A stretch of DNA of 64,000 nt from Flavobacteriales bacterium UBA7325 (GTDB taxonomy: Bacteria; Bacteroidota; Bacteroidia; Flavobacteriales_D; Crocinitomicaceae): the NCBI GenBank assembly GCA_002471375.1, contig DKPV01000025.1, forward strand, positions 122,899-186,898. Reading direction: 5' to 3'. The notes beneath the pieces were generated by a model, which worked only from the letters and a program-made list of their open reading frames with translations, did not search any database and was not told the DNA's origin. Below are positions 37,385-45,954 of this stretch, piece by piece. How positions within the stretch are numbered: the stretch's first letter is position 1; each line of letters opens with the position of its first letter. The position numbers and the translations under genes were made by a program.

Positions 37385-38209
37385 ATGTTCAGGTTCGCAA
37401 TAATATGCTTCGTTCTACTTAGCAATTCTGTACTTTCTCAAATTGGAGTGAAGTCATTTTACTTTGCTGGCGCTGAGACTAAACTATCTGAGTATTCGGA
37501 ACAGAAATTTCAGGAGTTGATCGAAAAACAAACAACTCATAATCTCCAACTAATAGAGTTGAATGCATTTGCTAATTCTAGTCAGAATTATCGAGTAAAC
37601 AAAGAAACATGCAAGCAACGCATCGCAGAGTTCACCCAAAGATTAGGGTTGGATAGTACAGAATTCAACATAGGTAATTATGGTAGTCGAAGGATACCAC
37701 TGAATTTCAAGCCAACCAGTTGGAATCGAATTGACATTTATTATTCTTTTGGTCCTAGACCGGACTCAGTGATTGAGACCATTCCAGAGAATGAAATAGT
37801 CGAAGTACTTCCAATTGTCGACACTATACCTGTCGAAGCAGAGCGCGAAACAGTGGAAGTTGACGAAATAATAAAAGGTGTCGTCATAGCGACTCCCATC
37901 CAATTTATAGGCGGAAAAACAAAAATCAGCGAGAGTTCTAGAAAGTATATCTACTACTTGATTGAAACATTTCAAGCACATCCAGAATTAAACGCCCACA
38001 TAAGAGGGCATGTTTGTTGCGGACCTGATAAAAGAGCGAGTAAAAAACGAGCTAAAAGTGTATATAAAGAACTAATTAAGGGAGGAGTCAATCGAAAACG
38101 TCTAACCTTTGCGGGGTATAGTAATTCATTACCAATCGTGTACCCAGAAAAAAATATACGCGATAGAAAAAAGAACAGACGAGTAGAAATTATTTTTATC
38201 GATGAATAA
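37385..38209 (+). CDS. OmpA-family protein with CCGP motif (copy 1)
   Basis: From the ATG at 37385 the protein has 274 residues with a signal peptide (MFRFAIICFVLLSNSVLSQ). A first beta-alpha part (about 20-115) is an incomplete OmpA-like domain. A P/E-rich linker leads to the C-terminal OmpA domain (about 170-274): IGGKTKISESSRKYIYYLIE, HIRGHVCCGPDKRASKKRAKSVYKELIKGG, RLTFAGYSNSLPIVYPE, KNRRVEI. The NxxRRVE end binds peptidoglycan in OmpA proteins. A TTG at 37349 lies in the upstream terminator and was discarded. It overlaps the next gene by 8 bases. Confidence 0.87.
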   Translation: MFRFAIICFVLLSNSVLSQIGVKSFYFAGAETKLSEYSEQKFQELIEKQTTHNLQLIELNAFANSSQNYRVNKETCKQRIAEFTQRLGLDSTEFNIGNYGSRRIPLNFKPTSWNRIDIYYSFGPRPDSVIETIPENEIVEVLPIVDTIPVEAERETVEVDEIIKGVVIATPIQFIGGKTKISESSRKYIYYLIETFQAHPELNAHIRGHVCCGPDKRASKKRAKSVYKELIKGGVNRKRLTFAGYSNSLPIVYPEKNIRDRKKNRRVEIIFIDE

Positions 38210-38648
38210 ATCAATTTCATATCATTTTGAGCAAAGATTCTTAGGAATTCTCTGTTTGTTACTTATATTTCTGGTCTCTACAACTTCGGTACACGCCCAA
38301 GCTTCGGATACAACAGTACTTTACAAGCATGATCTCAAGTATGTAGGCAGTAGTACGACCATTGACCCTAATTACAGATATGTCATGGAAGAGCTTATTG
38401 AAATTCTAAATACAAATCCAGCAACGACAATCCACATTAGAGGGCATGTATGCTGTGGACCAAGTGACCGAATTAGTTTTACCCGAGCAAGAAGAGTATT
38501 CAAATACTTTGTGAAACATGGAATTGACAGGCAACGAATCAGCTTTAAAGGCTACAGCGACGAAGTCCCATTAGTTTTTCCAGAAAAAACTGAAGAAGAT
38601 GAGTTCATGAACAGACGAGTTGATTTCATTATTAATTATCACAGTTAG
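38202..38648 (+). CDS. OmpA-family protein with CCGP motif (copy 2)
   Basis: The 148-residue protein has a signal peptide (about 1-33, ending VHAQA) and a single OmpA domain. HIRGHVCCGPSDRISFTRARRVFKYFVKHGIDRQRISFKGYSDEVPLVFPE parallels the preceding gene closely, so the two are tandem duplicates. The vicinal cysteines could form a disulfide or a metal site. It would tether to peptidoglycan in the periplasm. Confidence 0.88.
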   Translation: MNKSISYHFEQRFLGILCLLLIFLVSTTSVHAQASDTTVLYKHDLKYVGSSTTIDPNYRYVMEELIEILNTNPATTIHIRGHVCCGPSDRISFTRARRVFKYFVKHGIDRQRISFKGYSDEVPLVFPEKTEEDEFMNRRVDFIINYHS

Positions 38649-38707
38649 TTCGAAAGTTAACAGAAAGAATATTATTTCGTTATTGACTAAATTAAAGCCT
38701 TTTATTT

Positions 38708-39103
38708 ATGCATAAATCTGGTGATACAATAACTAAACAAATAGTAACACCTAACATAACGGTAACGCTAAGAAATGACGGAATTGTGCATATCTACGTT
38801 GAAGAGAACACGCTAATTACAGTTGATATTCAGAATGAAATGCTTGACACTTATCGGAAAGTAACCGACTGCCGACGCAAATTTGTATTTGAGGCTGGAG
38901 CATTCGTATCTATTACTAAAAAAGCCAGAGAAAATGCAATTCTCATTGAGGACTGCTCGCCTGTTAATGGATCGGCCGTGATAGTTTCGAATCTTGGGCA
39001 GAAAATACTTGCAGATTATTATTATAAATTTAAGAAGCCAAAACGACCACTAGCCCTTTTCAGAACCAAAGAAGACGGAATTAAATGGCTAAAATCACTC
39101 TGA
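38708..39103 (+). CDS. Small STAS/SpoIIAA-like protein
   Basis: The 131-residue protein alternates strands and helices: NITVTLRNDGIVHIYVEENTLITVDIQNEMLD, KFVFEAGAFVSITKKARENA, GSAVIVSNLGQKILADYYYKFKKPKRPLALFRTKEDGIKWLKSL. This is the layout of a STAS-like fold seen in Bacteroidota proteins (DUF7793-like, from memory). Function unknown. Stand-alone gene with no neighbour on the same transcript. Confidence 0.75.
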   Translation: MHKSGDTITKQIVTPNITVTLRNDGIVHIYVEENTLITVDIQNEMLDTYRKVTDCRRKFVFEAGAFVSITKKARENAILIEDCSPVNGSAVIVSNLGQKILADYYYKFKKPKRPLALFRTKEDGIKWLKSL

Positions 39104-39161
39104 TTTAAATAGGTAACTAACGTTCTCTAATTACTATATTGTATTCAATTAAACGTACCTC

Positions 39162-39848
39162 ATGAGCAAGATTCAAAAGGAAACATTCGCATTTCTAAAA
39201 AAACTAGCGTCAAATAATAATCGAGACTGGTTTGCCGAGAATAAAAAAGAATATGAGGTGCAACACGCTCATATGATCAAATTTGCCGATGCCTTTTTAC
39301 AAAAAATGAATGAACATGATCAAATTGAAACGGTAAGTGGTAAGAAAAGCCTAATGCGAATCTATAGGGATGTTCGTTTCTCAAAAAATAAGGATCCATA
39401 TAAAATTCACTGGGGCGGAGGTTTCAAACGCGCTACCAAGCACTTGAGAGGTGGATATTACTATCACATCCAACCTGGAGGTAAATCATTTGTTGGCGGA
39501 GGTTTTTGGGAGCCAAATAAAGATGACCTACTAAGAGTAAGAGGAGATATTGCGACAGATGCTTCCGAAATGAGGGAAATCATTACTTCACCAGAATTTG
39601 TAGACACTTTCGGCCAATTGGGTGGTGAACAATTAAAAACGGCTCCTAAAGGATTTGATAAGGAGCATCCAGATGTGGATCTTCTCCGCTACAAACAATA
39701 CTTGATTTCTCGAAATTTCACGGACAAAGAGGTACTAAGTCCGGATTTTCTTGATCAAGCAAATGATACTTTTAGAAAAATGAGGTCATTTTTTGATTAC
39801 ATGAGTGAAGTTTTAACCACAGATGCCAATGGCACTCCTCTGTTTTAA
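39162..39848 (+). CDS. TIGR02453 (DUF2461) family protein
   Basis: The 228-residue protein shows the family signature: FLKKLASNNNRDWFAENKKEYE, SLMRIYRDVRFSKNKDPYKIHWGGGF, GGYYYHIQPGGKSFVGGGFWEPNKDDLLRVR and APKGFDKEHPDVDLLRYKQYLISR. The family is common in Bacteroidota; function unproven. Full length for the family. Confidence 0.93.
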   Translation: MSKIQKETFAFLKKLASNNNRDWFAENKKEYEVQHAHMIKFADAFLQKMNEHDQIETVSGKKSLMRIYRDVRFSKNKDPYKIHWGGGFKRATKHLRGGYYYHIQPGGKSFVGGGFWEPNKDDLLRVRGDIATDASEMREIITSPEFVDTFGQLGGEQLKTAPKGFDKEHPDVDLLRYKQYLISRNFTDKEVLSPDFLDQANDTFRKMRSFFDYMSEVLTTDANGTPLF

Positions 39849-39861
39849 CGAACGAACCTTC

Positions 39862-40071
39862 TTAAACGGCTGCACTTTCAGTCGTAAGTGTATCTTGCCA
39901 AAGCAATCGTTCTTTGTTCATCTCCAAGTATAATTGAACGGCTATTTCCGATTTGCCGACTTTCATCATGCAGTGTCGAACAATTTTTTCTGGACAGCCT
40001 AGCTTACTAGAAAGTATTCTAACTTTTTCTGTATCTGTTGGCTGATTTTTTCTGTTTTTCAAAACTTCCAA
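39862..40071 (-). CDS. Small DUF3606-like helical protein
   Basis: The 69-residue protein has a helix-turn pattern KVRILSSKLGCPEKIVRHCMMKVGKSEIAVQLYLEMNKE like DUF3606-type small proteins (KLG-x-x-E, V-x-x-VG). Family match is by eye and weak. It is convergent with the DUF2461 gene. Confidence 0.55.
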   Translation of the reverse strand: MEVLKNRKNQPTDTEKVRILSSKLGCPEKIVRHCMMKVGKSEIAVQLYLEMNKERLLWQDTLTTESAAV

Positions 40072-40151
40072 ATGAATAAAGGTTAATTCTGGATTATCTC
40101 AAATTTAAAAATTCAAGTAAAACTAATCAAGACGGAATAAGCCAGAAATTG

Positions 40152-40167
40152 ATGCGGAATCCCGCAT
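40152..40167. repeat. GC-rich hairpin in an intergenic region
   Basis: ATGCGG and CCGCAT pair perfectly around a 4-base loop. It lies in the 256-bp gap between the DUF3606-like gene and the 105-residue protein gene. No T-run follows, so it is not a terminator. The rest of the gap is AT-rich and shows no gene. Confidence 0.4.
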
Positions 40168-40327
40168 GATTTAACTCGGAAAACAACACAATATTATTCG
40201 TTAACTATTGTAGTTACTGATTTACAGGCATTTATTAATAGGACTAATCAAGGCACGCCAATTCTCTTCAGAATTGAACAATTAATTTGTACATTCATCA
40301 AAATAAACCCTAAAACAATTAACAACT

Positions 40328-40645
40328 ATGGCATTTAATGGAAATGAAGGTGGAGCAATTACACTAGCAGATGGAGCAGCTATTACTGCAGCATATCGAG
40401 GTTCAAAACTGAACGGAGGCATAAAAGGACAATTTTTAGGAAAAAAGATTCTTCAAGATTTACTAGATCAAGAAGGAGCTATGGGTATAAGAATCTATTA
40501 TGGAGCAGATCCAGATGATACTTCTGTTCAAAAAGTTGTACTGGTTGCGGCCGATGAAGAAGAGAACGATATGTTAGACTTGGTTGCTGACTTGGCAACA
40601 CCTTGTCCAAACCGCTGTGGAGTGGCAAACTCATTAAATAGTTAG
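40328..40645 (+). CDS. Small Bacteroidota-specific protein (MAFNxNEG family)
   Basis: The 105-residue protein opens MAFNGNEGGAITLADGAAITAAYR, contains GQFLGKKILQDLLDQEGAMGIRIYYGADPDDTSVQKVVLVAADEEENDML and ends in TPCPNRCGVANSL. I recognise it as a widespread Bacteroidota hypothetical with this start and a terminal C-P-x-x-C-G pair. Function unknown. It is the first gene of a run with a membrane protein, a histidine kinase and a response regulator, so a signal-linked role is possible. Confidence 0.82.
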   Translation: MAFNGNEGGAITLADGAAITAAYRGSKLNGGIKGQFLGKKILQDLLDQEGAMGIRIYYGADPDDTSVQKVVLVAADEEENDMLDLVADLATPCPNRCGVANSLNS

Positions 40646-40647
40646 CA

Positions 40648-41283
40648 TTGGACTTCGATGAATTATCAGGGCTATCAATAATCCTTCCCACGATAACTGG
40701 AGCAATAGCTTATGACAAACTAAATGGGGCACTCAGGAAACTGAGTGCTGTCATCTTTTTCACAATCATACTTCAACCTCTCGCACACGCCCTTGCCTAC
40801 AAGGGCATCAACAATATGTGGCTTTTCCATCTTCACACATGGGTGGAAACGACGATTCTATCACTCATTTTCATCGAAATTTTAAATTCATGGCGACGAC
40901 TTTTTGCCCAATTCACCTTGGTCACTTTTTTATTATTTTCCATTTACAATTTAATCAAATTCGAACACATATTTGAGTTTAATTCAAACCAACATTTCGT
41001 TGCTGGTATCACTCTCCTACTTCTCATCTTATCCTTTTACTTTCAGTTATTTGTTGAAGCAAAAGTTGAAAACTTGGAAAAGCATCCTTATTTCATTCTG
41101 AACTCCTCGCTCCTTATTTACTTCGCAGGAACACTATTTTTATTTATCTTCGGTAAATATGCTGTGATGGAATACGTACCCTCAGATTCAGCAAACTACT
41201 GGCACTTGCACTCCGCTTTTAATATTATACTTAACCTCGGATATACCTTAACCTTATGGATGGGAGTGAAAAAATTGACTTAA
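40648..41283 (+). CDS. Multi-pass membrane protein of a sensor operon
   Basis: The 211-residue protein has six or seven hydrophobic segments and a short cytoplasmic tail. No family was recognised. The start is TTG at 40648, 2 bases after the previous stop, because there is no ATG near the expected N-terminus. Its end overlaps the histidine kinase start by 28 bases, so the membrane protein and the kinase probably work as one sensor (inference). Confidence 0.68.
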   Translation: MDFDELSGLSIILPTITGAIAYDKLNGALRKLSAVIFFTIILQPLAHALAYKGINNMWLFHLHTWVETTILSLIFIEILNSWRRLFAQFTLVTFLLFSIYNLIKFEHIFEFNSNQHFVAGITLLLLILSFYFQLFVEAKVENLEKHPYFILNSSLLIYFAGTLFLFIFGKYAVMEYVPSDSANYWHLHSAFNIILNLGYTLTLWMGVKKLT

Positions 41284-42041
41284 TTCTCGTATTTGGCACG
41301 GGTGGCATGTTGGTCCTTGCGCTGGCAATCATTGCTTTCGTAGTAGCCTATCAGCGTCGAATGTTTGCAAAGCAAAATAAGTTAAGTCGCTTCGAAATAC
41401 AATTGCAAAAAGAGCTAATGACTGCTGTCATTCTCGAAAAAGAAAAAGAACAGAAAAGAATGGCACAAGAGCTGCACGATGGGATTGGATCTGCACTAAC
41501 AGCACTTAAAATGTCACTAATTCCTGTTTCGATTGAGGCAGAAGAAAAACAGAGGATCAACTCCATGATTAAATCGATCAGTACCGATGTGCGAAGAATT
41601 TCGAACGAGCTCATGCCTTCCGTACTCGAAGATATGGGGCTTCAAAAGGCAATCGACAATCTAACTGACCAGTTATCGACATCGACTCACATCTCATTTT
41701 CTTACAGGGCAAATGAGCAACTCGCTTCAATTTTTAAAGAACAATCGGAATTAGCAATATACAGAGCAGTGCAAGAATTGCTTAATAATATTATTAAGTA
41801 TGCAAACGCGACAGAAGTATCAGTGGTTGAGCACAAAACTGACACTAACTATGAGCTAATCGTTATAGATGACGGTGATGGATTTGTACCTTCGGAACTC
41901 GAATTAACAAAGGCAGGATCACTCGGACTAAAGAACATCAAAAGTCGAATTCAGCATGTTGGGGGAGAAATCAATTATAGATTAAATAGCCCCAATGGAA
42001 CAACAGTAACTATAACACTACCTATCGATGAGAAAGATTAA
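41256..42041 (+). CDS. Sensor histidine kinase, NarX/LiaS type (HisKA_3)
   Basis: The 261-residue kinase has one N-terminal membrane segment (about 9-32) with almost no periplasmic loop, a coiled-coil, the H-box AQELHDGIGSALTALK (His about 74) and a HATPase_c domain with QELLNNIIKYANATEV (N-box), IDDGDGFVP (G1) and GSLGLKNIKSRIQ (G2). Having no sensor domain, it probably takes its signal from the co-encoded membrane protein. It overlaps the response-regulator gene by 14 bases. Confidence 0.93.
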   Translation: MDGSEKIDLILVFGTGGMLVLALAIIAFVVAYQRRMFAKQNKLSRFEIQLQKELMTAVILEKEKEQKRMAQELHDGIGSALTALKMSLIPVSIEAEEKQRINSMIKSISTDVRRISNELMPSVLEDMGLQKAIDNLTDQLSTSTHISFSYRANEQLASIFKEQSELAIYRAVQELLNNIIKYANATEVSVVEHKTDTNYELIVIDDGDGFVPSELELTKAGSLGLKNIKSRIQHVGGEINYRLNSPNGTTVTITLPIDEKD

Positions 42042-42684
42042 CGTTGGAATAGCAGAGGATCAGGAAATTTTTAGATCCGCACTGGGACATTTACTCAATA
42101 GCTTTAGTAATGTCAGAGTTGTAGCCATGGCTGAAAATGGTAAAATCCTTCTGGATCATGCTGAAATAGACAACCTAGATGTAGCCATCGTTGACTATAA
42201 GATGCCAATCATGGGGGGAATAGAAACGAGCAAGGCCCTTAAAGTTTCTCACCCAAAAGTGAAAATCGTGATTCTTTCGATGTTTGAAGATGAAAAGTTT
42301 GTCGAAAAAGCAATTGAAAATGGTGCGAACGCCTATCTATCCAAAGATGACGATTTAGAGGAGCTAGAGCATGCTATTCATAGTGTACTGGAAAATGAAT
42401 ACTACTTTAATGACAGGATTTCAAAGCTCTTTATAAAATCAATGATTAGTAAAGGGAAGATTGCGCCAACATTTGTTTCAAATGAAATAAGCTTCTCGCA
42501 AATGGAAATCTCCATCCTCGATTTGATTTCGAAAGAATTCACTACACATGAAATCGCTGACAAGCTTTTCAGAAGCTCCAGGACCATTGACAAACATAGG
42601 ACCGAAATGATGAAGAAGACAGGTACTCGGAATTCAATAGGGCTTCTAATGTATGGTATTAAGAAGGGTTTAATCAAGCCGTGA
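42028..42684 (+). CDS. NarL/FixJ-type response regulator
   Basis: The 218-residue protein has a receiver domain with acidic D/E pair (AEDQEIF), phospho-acceptor VDYKMP (Asp about 56), S/T and K switch residues (ILSMFEDEKF, AYLSKDD). A LuxR-type HTH follows at about 155-215 (ISFSQMEISILDLISKEFTTHEIADKLFRSSRTIDKHRTEMMKKTG). Cognate partner of the preceding kinase. Targets unknown; the small gene and sensor genes upstream may be among them. Confidence 0.94.
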   Translation: MRKINVGIAEDQEIFRSALGHLLNSFSNVRVVAMAENGKILLDHAEIDNLDVAIVDYKMPIMGGIETSKALKVSHPKVKIVILSMFEDEKFVEKAIENGANAYLSKDDDLEELEHAIHSVLENEYYFNDRISKLFIKSMISKGKIAPTFVSNEISFSQMEISILDLISKEFTTHEIADKLFRSSRTIDKHRTEMMKKTGTRNSIGLLMYGIKKGLIKP

Positions 42685-42689
42685 GACTC

Positions 42690-42724
42690 AAAAAAGTCCA
42701 GCTCCGATCAACGTGACTGGACTT
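42690..42724 (-). terminator. Terminator of the small minus-strand unit
   Basis: AAGTCCAG (42694-42701) and CTGGACTT (42717-42724) form a perfect 8-bp stem. On the minus strand it is followed by six T (plus A 42690-42695). Transcription towards it starts at the promoter near 42877-42907. Confidence 0.82.
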
Positions 42725-42761
42725 CCTGCTACTAGAAATTAGATTTGCTTCTGATCCAAAT

Positions 42762-42863
42762 TTAATCTGTCATAATCACATCATGACGCGTTTTACGATA
42801 GTCAACATACAAAGACTCCCGGCTCCACATGATTCTTTTCGCTTTACTCAAAAAGTCGGTCAC
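42762..42863 (-). CDS. Putative 33-residue small protein
   Basis: The frame runs from GTG at 42863 to TAA at 42762, 33 codons (MTDFLSKAKRIMWSRESLY then VDYRKTRHDVIMTD). An ATG at 42830 gives a 22-residue version. It lies between a consensus promoter and a strong terminator, both on the minus strand, and no longer frame exists there. Basic N-terminal and central region, no cysteines. It could equally be a non-coding RNA of about 180 bases that happens to carry this frame. No family recognised. Confidence 0.5.
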   Translation of the reverse strand: MTDFLSKAKRIMWSRESLYVDYRKTRHDVIMTD

Positions 42864-42876
42864 GCTTCTAACCTTT

Positions 42877-42907
42877 CAAAGGTAGAGCCGATGTACTAAA
42901 ATTACAA
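42877..42907 (-). promoter_or_regulatory. Consensus promoter of the small minus-strand unit
   Basis: On the minus strand TTG (42907-42905), 20 bp, then TACCTTTG (42884-42877) fit the Bacteroidota promoter exactly. It drives toward the small frame and the terminator at 42690-42724. Confidence 0.65.
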
Positions 42908-42955
42908 TACGGAAAACTCTATTTCCACAAACGGAAATCCCTAAATTTTAATGTA

Positions 42956-43453
42956 TTAGAGTTCTGAGAGAAACTTCTCTATTTCATCAAGTGATCTGGG
43001 TTCTAAGATTCTTCCTCTAGGAGAAATTAAAAATGAGCTAGGGATTGACGATACTCCATAATCTCTTGCCACCCCAGACATTAAAAGTAGGCTACTCTCC
43101 TCTATTATTTGATTTTTCCAAAGAAATCCATCTGCCTTTGCGGCCGAAACACCATTATCTGCAGTTTTTTCCAAGCCATAGGTAACGATGATCACTCTAT
43201 CACTGTACTTGTTAGAGATATCTAACAATTGTGGATGCTCCGCTCTGCATGGTCCACACCAGGATCCCCAAAAATTCAATAACACGTAGTCGCCTCGTAG
43301 GCCTGAGAGAACGAAGTCTTCTCCTCCTTTTAGTTTCGCATTTATCTCTGGTGCCATCTCTCCCTGCTCGGCTGCATTTAATTTTATATCTGCATAGAAA
43401 CATAGAGCACTGACGATGATAGAAACAAGGAGGTAATAAAGAGGTTTTCTCAT
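42956..43453 (-). CDS. TlpA-like thioredoxin-fold protein
   Basis: From the ATG at 43453 the protein has 165 residues: an N-terminal membrane anchor (about 5-22), then a TlpA/AhpC-TSA thioredoxin fold with VLLNFWGSWCGPCRAEHPQLLD (active-site Cys about 66 and 69) and the cis-Pro loop IPSSFLISPRGRI. It probably reduces disulfides in periplasmic proteins or in cytochrome assembly. A longer frame to 43489 would overlap the divergent gene's upstream region and is not needed. Confidence 0.9.
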   Translation of the reverse strand: MRKPLYYLLVSIIVSALCFYADIKLNAAEQGEMAPEINAKLKGGEDFVLSGLRGDYVLLNFWGSWCGPCRAEHPQLLDISNKYSDRVIIVTYGLEKTADNGVSAAKADGFLWKNQIIEESSLLLMSGVARDYGVSSIPSSFLISPRGRILEPRSLDEIEKFLSEL

Positions 43454-43593
43454 TCTAATAACTTTGATCGAATCAATCGATGAATTCATACAAAATTAAG
43501 AATCGCCGGTCAATCAATCAAAACTCGATCGAAGTAGCTCACGATGCAACTCTTGAGCAAAGATTTATATCTTGCAGTCAAGATCATACTAAA

Positions 43594-45444
43594 TTGAAAA
43601 TTCTAGGTATATCCGCGTATTATCACGATTCGGCAGCATCGCTAATCGTGAATGGGGAAATAATTGCTGCTGCTGAAGAAGAACGCTTCTCCAGAATAAA
43701 ACACGATAACTCATTCCCGCTGAACGCAATTTTATTTTGCTTGGCATATGCGAATCTTACAATAGTAGACATCGACCAAGTTGTATTCTATGAGAAGCCA
43801 TTTCTCAAATTCGAACGAATTCTTGAATCCTATTTTCGTACGGCACCATTTGGATTGAAGTCCTTCGTTAAATCGATGCCAACCTGGTTCAGTGAGAAGC
43901 TATTTATCAAGCAAAAAATAACGAAGCAATTACGGAAGCTTGATAAAACGAATAAAAAGGATATTGTGATTTTATTTCCGGAACATCACCTATCTCATTC
44001 GGCCAGTGCCTTCTTCACATCTCCCTTTGAAACTAGTGCTATATTGACAATTGATGGAGTTGGTGAGTGGACAACCGCTTCTATTAGTCATGGTAAAGGA
44101 AATGGTATAGAGCTAATAAAAGAACTTAGATTCCCACATTCAGTTGGTCTTCTTTATTCAGCCTTTACGTATTTCCTAGGGTTTAAGGTAAACTCAGGAG
44201 AGTATAAACTTATGGGGCTTGCAGGATATGGTAACAAATCGGATTTATCTACCAGCAAGTATGTGAGTACCATAAAATCAGAATTGATCCAACTGTTCGA
44301 CGATGGGTCTATCGAACTCAACATGAACTTCTTTAGCTTTCAGACCTCTTTAAAGATGGTTAAAGCAAAGGATTGGGAGCTACTATTCGGAATAATCAAA
44401 CGACTCCCTGAAGATGACTTCAGCCAAGAATATGCGAATTTGGCGTTAGCAATTCAGATAGTTACTGAAGAGATTGTTTCAAAGCTATCCAAGCATGCTA
44501 AAGAGTTGACAGGAGAAGAAAACCTATGCATTGCCGGAGGGGTTGGATTGAATTGCGTTTCAAATGGAAACCTGGAGCGCAGTGGTATTTTTAAGAGTAT
44601 TTTCATCTTCCCAGCCTCAGGTGATTCAGGTGGCGCACTCGGTGCTTCACTTGCTGTAGATTATATCCACAATAATAGAAAGCGTATTCCAACATTGGAT
44701 CCGATGAAAGGAAGTCTTCTTGGTTCTGATATTAGCAATTCTGAAATTGAGGTTATACTCTCGAAATATGAAATTGAACTCGAAGCTCAATCGGATAGGT
44801 CATTGCTTTCAATTATTTCTGAAGAGCTCAGTAACGGAAAAGTTATTGCCCGATGCTGTGGACGCATGGAATATGGCCCGCGTGCCTTAGGAAACAGAAG
44901 TATTCTAGGGGATCCTCGTGTCAAAGATATGCAGCTACGCATAAATCAACTGGTTAAGAAACGTGAATCCTTTAGACCCTTTGCACCGGTCATATTAGAG
45001 AGTGAGACACACAAGTTTTTTGATATTAAAGAAGCATCACCATATATGCTGAGAGTTCACCCAATGCGTGAAGAATTTCTACACAACCTCCCTCCAGATT
45101 TTGATTCCTTTTCGATAAAGGATAAACTCAAATTTGAAAAATCTATATTTCCTGCAATTAGTCATGCTGATCATTCATCTAGACTTCAAACGGTAGACGC
45201 CGTAACTAACCCGAAATTTCATGACCTACTAAGCGCGTTTTTTAATCAAACAGGCTGTCCTATGTTGATTAACACAAGCTTCAATGAACGCGGAGAACCA
45301 ATAGTCCGAACAGCGACGGAAGCATTCGAGTGCTTCATGCGCACCGACATTGACATTTTAGTTTTGAACAACTACATCTTCGATAAAAAGGCGCTTACCA
45401 CACTTGACCCAGCTCGATTTATGACTACTTTTGAAGACGACTAG
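43594..45444 (+). CDS. Carbamoyltransferase (NodU/CmcH/TobZ family)
   Basis: The expected N-terminus KILGISAYYHDSAASL follows a TTG at 43594, giving 616 residues; a longer frame from 43480 adds 38 residues that relatives lack. Motifs: PEHHLSHSASAFFTSPFE (metal site), AILTIDGVGEWTT, GEYKLMGLAGYG, CIAGGVGLNCVSNG and C-terminal GRMEYGPRALGNRSILGDPR. These enzymes transfer a carbamoyl group from carbamoyl phosphate to a hydroxyl of sugars or natural products. It heads an operon with DUF5989, SxtJ and an SGNH-like protein. Confidence 0.93.
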   Translation: MKILGISAYYHDSAASLIVNGEIIAAAEEERFSRIKHDNSFPLNAILFCLAYANLTIVDIDQVVFYEKPFLKFERILESYFRTAPFGLKSFVKSMPTWFSEKLFIKQKITKQLRKLDKTNKKDIVILFPEHHLSHSASAFFTSPFETSAILTIDGVGEWTTASISHGKGNGIELIKELRFPHSVGLLYSAFTYFLGFKVNSGEYKLMGLAGYGNKSDLSTSKYVSTIKSELIQLFDDGSIELNMNFFSFQTSLKMVKAKDWELLFGIIKRLPEDDFSQEYANLALAIQIVTEEIVSKLSKHAKELTGEENLCIAGGVGLNCVSNGNLERSGIFKSIFIFPASGDSGGALGASLAVDYIHNNRKRIPTLDPMKGSLLGSDISNSEIEVILSKYEIELEAQSDRSLLSIISEELSNGKVIARCCGRMEYGPRALGNRSILGDPRVKDMQLRINQLVKKRESFRPFAPVILESETHKFFDIKEASPYMLRVHPMREEFLHNLPPDFDSFSIKDKLKFEKSIFPAISHADHSSRLQTVDAVTNPKFHDLLSAFFNQTGCPMLINTSFNERGEPIVRTATEAFECFMRTDIDILVLNNYIFDKKALTTLDPARFMTTFEDD

Positions 45445-45453
45445 TACATACTT

Positions 45454-45603
45454 ATGACTTTTCTAAAAGACTTATTTAAATTTTTAATGGAGCGCAAGAA
45501 ATGGTGGATGGCTCCTGTGATTATTGTGCTTTTATTCATCGTAATTATCTTTGTCGTTGGCGGTAGTTCAGCTATTGGACCATATATCTATTCTCTATTC
45601 TAA
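45454..45603 (+). CDS. DUF5989 small membrane protein
   Basis: The 49-residue protein (MTFLKDLFKFLMERKKWWMA, then a hydrophobic stretch and GGSSAIGPYIYSLF) has one membrane helix at about 20-38. It matches the DUF5989 pattern ERKKWW-x-P and the terminal S-x-x-x-P-x-I-Y. It is found next to carbamoyltransferases and SxtJ in many genomes (from memory). It overlaps SxtJ by one base (TAATG). Role unknown. Confidence 0.82.
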   Translation: MTFLKDLFKFLMERKKWWMAPVIIVLLFIVIIFVVGGSSAIGPYIYSLF

Positions 45604-45953
45604 TGACAAAAACTACCCAGAAAGAATGGATTCAAATCCTTATAGTTGCTTCCAGTATAGCCGGATTATACTTTGTCTTCTGGTCAATGGTATTTCCTAT
45701 TATCAGTGCCTCCATTCTATTAATTGGACTGATCCCACCACTCAGAGGATTATTTCTTAAAGGCTTTAACGCCTTGATGTCCTTCATAGGTTTGATCAAA
45801 ACATATCTTTTCATGGGAATCACCTATTTTTTTGTGTTGTGCCCAATTGCCTTGATTAGAGGTATCCTGAAGAAGAAAGAAACATTCTCAAATAGTGGTT
45901 TCATAACTAGAAATCATAACTATACCGCAGAAGACATGAAAAATATGTGGTAG
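45603..45953 (+). CDS. SxtJ-family membrane protein
   Basis: The 116-residue protein has two or three membrane segments and the pattern of SxtJ, first named in the saxitoxin gene cluster beside a carbamoyltransferase: IPPLRGLFLKGFNALMSFIG and LCPIALIRGILKKKETFSNSGFITRNHNY. Function unproven; it follows carbamoyltransferase and DUF5989 without gaps. Confidence 0.82.
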   Translation: MTKTTQKEWIQILIVASSIAGLYFVFWSMVFPIISASILLIGLIPPLRGLFLKGFNALMSFIGLIKTYLFMGITYFFVLCPIALIRGILKKKETFSNSGFITRNHNYTAEDMKNMW

Positions 45954-45954
45954 G

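Noticed and set aside
43480..43593. Longer N-terminus of the carbamoyltransferase
   Set aside because: The 38 extra residues match nothing in the family, which begins at KILGIS; a TTG stands there and the extension uses the space needed for promoters.
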